Assembly: GCA_018398805.1 (NCBI GenBank)
Contig: JAGFBZ010000184.1
Location: 110,073 to 174,072, forward strand
From: Hirundichthys speculiger
Taxonomy: Eukaryota; Chordata; Actinopteri; Beloniformes; Exocoetidae
Length of the DNA stretch: 64,000 nt
Direction of reading: 5' to 3'
The notes under the pieces were generated by a model. It saw only the letters and a list, made by a program, of their open reading frames with translations. It was not told the origin of the DNA and did no database searches. Below are positions 58,101 through 64,000 of the stretch, one piece after another. The translations under genes were made by a program, and so were the position numbers. How positions within the stretch are numbered: the stretch's first letter is position 1; each line of letters opens with the position of its first letter.

Positions 58101-61100
58101 ATAAACAATGAGTGAGACACAATCATGAAGTGGAACAAAATTTATTGGATATTTTAAACTTTAACAAATAAAAAACTGAAAAGTGGGGCGTGCAATAATA
58201 ATCAGCCCCCTTGCATTAATACTTTGTAGAACCACATTTTACTGCAATTGCAGCTGCCAGTCTCTTGGGGTTTGTCTCTATCAGTTTAACACATCCAGAG
58301 ACTGAAATTCTTGCCCATTCTTCCTTGTAAAACAGCTGGAGCTCAGTGAGGTTGGATGGAGAGCGTTTGTGAACAGCAGTCTTCAGCTCTTTCCACAGAT
58401 TCTGGATTGGATTTAGGTCTGGACTTTGACTTGGCCGTTCTAACACCTGGATACGTTTATTTGTGAACCATTTCCATTGTAGATTTGGTCTTTATGTTTT
58501 GGATCATTAACTTGTTGGAAGATAAATCTCCGTCCCAGTCTCAGGTCTTTAACAGAATTCCAACAGGTTTTCTTCCAGAACGGTCCTGTATTTGGCTCCA
58601 TCCATCTTCCCATCAATTTTAACCATCTTCCCTGTCCCTGCTGAAGAAAAGCAGGCCCAGACCATGATGCTGCCACCACCATGTTTGACAGTGGGGGTGG
58701 TGTGTTCAGGGTGATGAGCTGTGTTGCATTTACTCCAAACCTATCGTTTTGCATTGTGGGTAAAAAGTCTGATTTTGTTTTCATCTGACCAGAGCTCCTT
58801 CTTCCACATGTTTGGTGTGTCTCCAGGTGGCTTGTGGCAAACTTTAAACGAGACTTTTTATGGATATCTTTGAGAAATGGCTTTCTTCTTGCCACTCTTA
58901 CCACAAAGGCCAGATTTGTTCAGTGTACGACTGATTGTTGTCCTCTGGACAGACTCTCCCACCTCAGCTGTAGATTAGTTCATCCAGAGTGATCATGGGC
59001 CTCTTGGCTGCAAATCTGATCAGCCTTCTTGTTCCAGATCAAAGTTTAGAGGGACGACCAGGTCTTGGTAGATTTGCAGTGGTCTGATACTCCTTCCATT
59101 TCAATATGATTGCGTGCACAGTGCTCCTTACGATGTTTAAAGCTTGGGAAATCTTTTAGTATCCAAATCCGGCTTTAAACTTCTCCACAACAGTATCTGG
59201 GGACCTGCCTGGTGTGTTCCTTGGTTTTCATGATGCTCTCTGAGCTTTAAACAGAACCCTGAGACTATCACAGAGCAGGTGCATTTATACGGAGACTTGG
59301 GGCCAATTCCAATTCCTCTCCTAACCCTCAATCTCAACCCTCGCCCTTAACCCTCAATTTTTGGCCCTCAATCTTAACCCTCAAAAGTAAGTGTCAGGAC
59401 TATCTTGTGACTTAGAAATGGGACACCCCTCGAGTGCAGTTACGTCTTCAGACCGAAACGTATCAGAGCCTGTGTTGTCTCTGTATTTCCTGAAATGACA
59501 CAGGGATAACATTGAAAAGAGGGCTGTATATTCTCCAAATAATATTAGCAAATAACACAATAGAGGATAAATTATTCAGTCCTCTGTCGCTACACAACAA
59601 GGTATACAAGTAACGTGAAGCCGACCCGGACCACCGACGGGACCGGGACCGCCCCGGACGGCGGTCCCGGGACGGCGGACCGGGACCACCGACGAGTACA
59701 ACGTGAAGCCGACCGGGACCCCTGCCCGGGACCGCCGGTCCGGCAGCAAACATCGTAAAGTAAAAAAACTAATGTTACGCAACAACGATGTTAATCCATG
59801 AAAATAATCTGAAACAAACACAATAAAATGGTTTCGTAACATTTATATCTTTAAGATATACGAAGATACTTACGTTTATAGCTAGCTTTTTTTGTCACCA
59901 TCATTTTCGAAGATGTCTTGGCTAAATTACCTTCTGGATAGCCCTTACTCCCAAGGGTGGTGTCAGAAAATCTCAATTTTGAGGGCGATACAGCCCTCAA
60001 ACTCGTCCCTCAACATGACTTGCTAAGAATTGGGACAGCACTTACCCTTAGCGGGAGCGTGCATTTTTGAGACTGAGGGTTGAGATTGAGGGTTAAGGGA
60101 GGAATTGGAATTCACCCTTGATTACACACAGGTGGATTCTATTGATCGTCATCAGTGATTTAGGTCAACACTGGATCATTCAGAGATCTTCACTGAACCT
60201 CTAGAGTGAGTTTGCTGCACTGAAAGTAAAGGGGCCGAATAATATTGCACACCACACTTTTCAGTTTCTCATTTATTAAGAAAATTTAAAATATCCAATG
60301 AACTTTGTTCCACTCCACAGTTGTGTCCCACTTGTTGATTTTTGACAAAAAATTTCAACTTTTATATCTTTATGTTTGAAGCCTGAAATGTGCCAAAAGG
60401 ATGAAGGGATTAAGGGGGCCGAGGCACTGTAGTTATTGATTTTTCTTCACCCTATTTTAAAGTTTCAACCCAAACTGTTAAAAGCTTGTCATCAAATATC
60501 ATGACTCAAAAGCTCACAGATGTGTGGGCAAAATTTTCAAAGGATTGGTGGTATACAAGATGCTCTAAAATGAGTGGAAAAAGTTCACCCACCAAATAAA
60601 GATTCACCCTTTCAAATGTCAGTTTTCAAGGACTCGACACGCTGCAGACATGTTTACAATCATCATTTTTAGTTCGTCACTTAGAAGGTTCAAATTTAGA
60701 ACGCACACCGATACTGTGGCAGGACAATGCCAAATTTTAAACTGAGCAAAATAAGACTGCAGTGATTGGTTTGAAAGTGTAGGTGAAGAACAGAAGGACT
60801 TCAGTGAGATTTGAAAAACAGTTGGTGAAACTTGTTAAATAAGAGCTGCGTAGTGTGAAGACTGAAAACTCAAATTCAAAACTTGTACTAAGATTTTTTT
60901 TTCAATGCTTTTTGAAAATATTCAAAGATTGTCTTTTTTTTTTTTTTTTTTTTTAACTCCTTTTAAACTTGAAAACAGACTTTCAATATTTGAACTGTTT
61001 TGGTTAGTTTTAAGACATAACATGGATTTAATCAGATATGCTAGCCACTGTTTTATAGAGACATTTAAATATACAGATGTATTAAGCACTTAAGTCTTTT

Positions 61101-64000
61101 TCCTGCTTTAAACAGCTAATTAAGTTTAATTACTAACTTTGATTTCATTTGAAGGATTTTTTTTTTTTTTAACTTTTAGGATGTGTCATCTAGGTTAATT
61201 GTCAAAGGCTGTCTCTGCTATCTTTGAAAATCCAGGTCAAATAACTTTGACTCCCATCTCGGTTGTCTCTTGCAACAATGGTATCACTTATGGCACTTTG
61301 TCACACATCAGCAGCAGTGAATTTAGTTCGCAGAGACAGTGAACATAATTGCAGGTTTGCAATGTAGTTGCAGGATTAGGAGACTTAAGAAAGTGATGAC
61401 GGAAGAGACAATGAGAGAGTGACAGAGTAAGAGACCAAACCAGCAATCCTGGAAAATGTAAAGGCGACTTAATCTCAGTACCTATTAAGGCACCTATTGA
61501 ACTAAAAATTGATCAAATTTCTTTTGTCCTCCTTTAATTGGAGTCATTAGCCATCTGCATTTAGAGAAAATGTTGTATTCAGCGATGTTAAATAGCACAA
61601 TCTGACTGATCATCTCAAGTGATTCATCAAAACAAATCTCTTCATTTTTCTGTCATTCTCATCACAGAAAATCAAAACGGTTATCAGACAGCGAAGAAGA
61701 CTCAGAGGATTGCTTGGCCTCCTCCAAAACGCCCGTTAAGAGGCCTCTTAAACACTCGCTCAGGGATTCTCTGACTAAGCAAGTGTAAATACAATATCAT
61801 TATCTTGATCTCAGTATTATGGTTGCTGATGTGGATGGACATGTGACAAAATTTGACTTCCCCTTGACACAGGGATCCAGGTGATGTAGATGACATCTGT
61901 GTCACAGACTCATCACTGGACAGCTCGCCCAATCATCTGTCCCCTTCTCACTCTGTCCCTCAAAAGAGCTCCACTCCTCACAAGAAGTCTGCTAAGGAGA
62001 TGGGTCCCCGACTCTCAAAATGGTTAGTGAAGATAACACGTACATCCTTTCAGCTAAGCATGTTGGAAGTTCTGCGGGTCATGTCCTAAAACTGCACTGT
62101 AGTATGGACGCTGTTACAGCCAGATCATTTCAGTAATGCCAAAAGCAGTCTACCAAAATTAAGTTGTGAACGGACGACTCTGATGACGCTCGGCAGCTTA
62201 GAACTTAAGAACAGCACAGGCTCTGCTTTAATACAAGTTATCAGTTCAGTGTTTGAATTGTAGTTTTTAAAAAAGAAAAAATCTGGCTGTCATAAACTGA
62301 CAAATTCTTCCTGTGTGCACAGGAAAGTATTGTACAATAATGCAAAAGAGAGCAAGGATACGTGGAGTGATGAGGAGGATTGCGTCGACTCCAAAAAGAG
62401 CACTGGTAATGTTTCATTAAATATCTTTTAATCATCTGATTTTAAACTGCTTGTGAAAGTTCTTCTTGTTATATAACCTTTTTTTCCTCTCTGTCTCAAA
62501 GGATCAAATGAGAATACCATTTCATATACGGGACACCGGAAGGTAAGCATAACAATACCTCGATTTGCAGTAATGAAAAGTTAAAGGCCCCATATTGTGC
62601 TTCTCCTAACTTTAAACTGTTCCATTATATATTTATATACCATTACATGGTAATAAATCTTTTACCATGTAACTACATTTTAAGTGGTACACAACAAAAT
62701 TAGCCAATTGGCCAGACATGTTTAGGAGCACTCAAAACAGATTTTAGATTGTTTTTGTTTTTTTAACTTCATAACTTCCTGACTGGACTCGAACCACAGA
62801 ACAGTCTTGAGTTGTGGTGTAGACATCGGTAACAGCATAACAGCAGTGAGGATGTCGGGTGGGGCTGGGAGGTTGAGAAAGCCATTCAGAGGCACAGTTT
62901 AAAAAAAAAAAAAAAGAAGAGGTTGTGTTTTTTGTTTTTAAGTTGCAGTCTAGTTCAAATGTGTTGATAGCAGTTCTTCAGGTCAGGATAAGTCAATTCC
63001 AAAATAGCATAATATAGGTAATTTAAAAGATAAAGTCAGAAATTTGTTTTACTTTACATTCTAGCAGACATTTAGAAATAATTTAAGGGATGCCTATGTG
63101 TAACCACAAGGTGCATTTTGACAAAATGAGTGCATCATGAAACCAGACTAGGCTATCCATCTGTCATTGGGTTTACATCAGGTTTTCCTGTATCAGAATT
63201 GCAATCTTTTAATAAAAATTGATCACCCGTACAGGTTAAGCTATTAAACTCTGTTTAACACTATATGCACCAGCATTTTTGTAAAAGTTTTCAATAATCT
63301 AAATTAGGACAACCTAAGTGCAGACAAAAGGCCATGTCAATTAAGCAGCATCTTACAATGCTTTCTGATGAAACTACTTTTCCCATAACAAAGTAAAAAT
63401 AAGAGAAGACAATTAAGGCTGATGTATCCTTAACAATTAACATTTCTATAGCCTGTATGAAATATCAGATTAAAACAGTATCCTTGCAGCACTTAACTTT
63501 GATCACCATGAACTCATTTTAACATCCATCACATAGCTCAGTGAAACTGTAGACACATTCTCTTTGCTATAGTTCTTAATTTTAAAACACTGTCACATCT
63601 TTGCCTCAAGGTCTTTTCCATCAAGGTGAACTGTTGAACATAGGATGTAAACTTTTGACCTTTGATGGCCCAGTAGACACACGCTAAACTGATATCTCAT
63701 TGACATGCGTGCATTCGAACGTTTAGGTTCTAGCAGCTTCAGTCAACTGCATCGCCATTCAGAAACAAAGAAATATGAAGCTTTTGTCACAAGTTTGTAG
63801 ACTTTTTTCAGTAACAAAAGCTAAGTAACCTGATGTTTCTGTTGTTTCAGAAGTGGACTGAGAAGGAGACTCAGATGTTAAAAGAAGGAGTCAAGACATT
63901 TGGAGAGGGCAACTGGAATAAGATAAAAGCATATTACAACTTTCAAGACAGAACAAATGTCAATCTAAAGGATCGCTGGAGAACACTAAAGAAATTAAAT
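52125..64000 (+). CDS. terf2: TERF2/TRF2 (fish terfa), telomere repeat-binding shelterin protein; thirteen exons, extreme C-terminus cut by the window edge
   Basis: TRF2 binds duplex TTAGGG repeats as a dimer, recruits RAP1 and TIN2, and protects chromosome ends. Exons: 52125-52263, 52976-53071, 53432-53562, 54474-54560, 55922-56062, 56314-56438, 56999-57517, 57663-57752, 61668-61778, 61873-62022, 62323-62405, 62502-62542 and 63851-64000. They give 621 residues so far (human 542). The TRFH dimer domain fills about 10-215, with RFLSRI-like LQFLSRIQDGENL and the family mark LTPLESALN. RARLEAAYKALASDLDG (247-263) matches the RAP1-binding helix of TRF2, and VARLVIEPDSQ (342-352) matches the human TIN2-binding motif SRLVLEEDSQ; these two identify TRF2 rather than TRF1. 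Serine/acidic exons follow. The last exon is the Myb domain, with W-x-E-KE, GEGNWNKIKAYYNF and the telobox-type LKDRWRTLKKLN. The start has A-3 and G+4. Only about nine residues precede TRFH, so the long basic N-terminus of mammals is absent unless translation starts further upstream. Confidence 0.93.
53621..53650 (+). repeat. Poly-T tract in TERF2 intron 3
   Basis: About 25-29 consecutive T, 60 bases after the donor of coding exon 3. Similar shorter runs occur at 56670-56690 and 60933-60953. Confidence 0.85.
54561..55921. other. terf2: TERF2 intron 4
   Basis: At about 55650-55702 it has AATTTCCCCTCTGGGATTAA and AATAAAGTATATTTT, a fish LINE 3' tail related to that at 10140. The preceding 600 bases have unusual, less AT-rich sequence that may be the rest of that insertion, but no protein family was recognised. 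A short GT array lies near 55761-55785. Confidence 0.45.
57955..57999 (+). repeat. TA/CA microsatellite abutting a Tc1 element
   Basis: An AT array followed by CA units directly precedes the Tc1 left terminus in TERF2 intron 8. Confidence 0.85.
57999..60429 (-). mobile_element. Tc1-like transposon with degenerate transposase, split by a nested element
   Basis: Terminal repeats read GTGCCTTGCAAAAGTATTCG at the left and, inverted, CAGTGCCTCGGCCCCC at the right, followed by TA. The transposase runs on the minus strand from about 59270 to 58216. It contains VARRKPFLKDIHKKSRLKFA, GRWMEPNTGPFWKK, FQQVNDPKHKD and SPDLNPIQNLWKELKTAVHK, the Tc1 DDE core. Frameshifts and stops make it inactive. A separate 818-bp element interrupts it at 59300-60117. 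The whole lies in TERF2 intron 8. Confidence 0.88.
59300..60117. mobile_element. 818-bp non-autonomous DNA transposon nested in the Tc1 copy
   Basis: Inverted termini GGGCCAATTCCAATTCCTC and GGGTGAATTCCAATTCCTC (right end read inward) are flanked by TTG on both sides. Removing the insert and one TTG rebuilds the Tc1 sequence GGAGACTTGATTACACAC. Subterminal AACCCTCAA words recur at both ends. A 3-bp duplication fits PIF/Harbinger-type elements, but no transposase is present. The core (59630-59755) is very G+C-rich. Confidence 0.8.
60430..61667. other. terf2: Right part of TERF2 intron 8
   Basis: AT-rich DNA with a T20 run at about 60933-60953 and no recognised exon or complete element up to the exon at 61668. 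Confidence 0.5.
61779..61872 (+). other. terf2: Probable GC-AG intron in TERF2 (between coding exons 9 and 10)
   Basis: The upstream exon must end in phase 2 to join GAT CCA GGT at 61873. The only phase-2 edge is before GCAAGT at 61779, a GC donor with otherwise perfect intronic bases. The nearby GT (61783) would leave phase 0 and put a stop shortly into the next exon. The joined reading, LTKDPGDVDD, is open and acidic like its surroundings. GC-AG introns are a known minor class, often alternatively spliced. Confidence 0.6.
62543..63850. other. terf2: TERF2 intron 12, preceding the Myb exon
   Basis: The first 450 bases include AAGGCCCCATATTGTGCTTC and a later A15 run, words seen in short fish repeats, so a degraded non-autonomous element is possible. 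The remainder is AT-rich and unremarkable. Confidence 0.4.

Noticed and set aside
59330..59400. AACCCTCAA-type words resembling telomere repeats inside a telomere-protein gene
   Set aside because: The words differ from CCCTAA repeats, are irregular, and belong to the subterminal part of a transposon. The link to TRF2 looks like coincidence.
61783..61784. A GT donor for TERF2 intron 9
   Set aside because: It leaves phase 0, and joining to the acceptor at 61872 meets a stop after a few codons. The GC donor at 61779 keeps the frame open.

Overview
The window is vertebrate genomic DNA, almost certainly from a teleost fish, with a percomorph as the likeliest guess. Five protein-coding loci are recognisable. 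Four are split by GT-AG introns, and introns and intergenic DNA are full of fish-type transposons (Tc1-like elements, hAT MITEs, a tRNA-derived SINE, LINE remnants) and microsatellites. No prokaryotic gene organisation, CRISPR array, rRNA or functional tRNA gene was seen.

Layout, left to right. (1) 1-10044, minus strand: the first five coding exons of an SLC7A9-type amino-acid transporter; its 3' half lies beyond the left edge. Its introns hold most of the short DNA transposons. (2) 13968-17940, plus strand: NUDT19, a Nudix hydrolase of CoA metabolism, with complete exon structure but two opposing frameshifts in exon 1. (3) 24297-25037, minus strand: intact single-exon RGS9BP (R9AP), the membrane anchor of the photoreceptor GTPase-activating complex. 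(4) 25.6-37.7 kb: intergenic DNA with a SINE, MITEs, a Tc1 remnant and microsatellites. (5) About 37.8-49.3 kb, plus strand: ZDHHC7, a DHHC palmitoyltransferase, with a 5' untranslated exon, six coding exons and a long 3' UTR. (6) 52125-64000, plus strand: TERF2/TRF2 (terfa of fish), a shelterin protein. Thirteen coding exons run from the TRFH domain through RAP1- and TIN2-binding motifs to the Myb domain; the window ends at or just before the stop codon.

The genes do not form a pathway. SLC7A9, NUDT19 and RGS9BP are neighbours on human 19q13.11, while ZDHHC7 and TERF2 lie on human 16q, so the window appears to join two ancestral blocks. From memory of the human map, TDRD12 lies between NUDT19 and SLC7A9 and ANKRD27 lies beside RGS9BP; neither was recognised here.

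No wholly new system was found. The most useful leads are the paired frameshifts in NUDT19; a run of frame-preserving TERF2 exons with a probable GC-AG intron and a large nested transposon beside them; an open frame with a basic cluster upstream of the TERF2 start; a possible alternative C-terminus of ZDHHC7; and a dense cluster of hairpins in SLC7A9 intron 1. Everything was read by eye, so exon edges are inferred from protein homology and splice consensus only.
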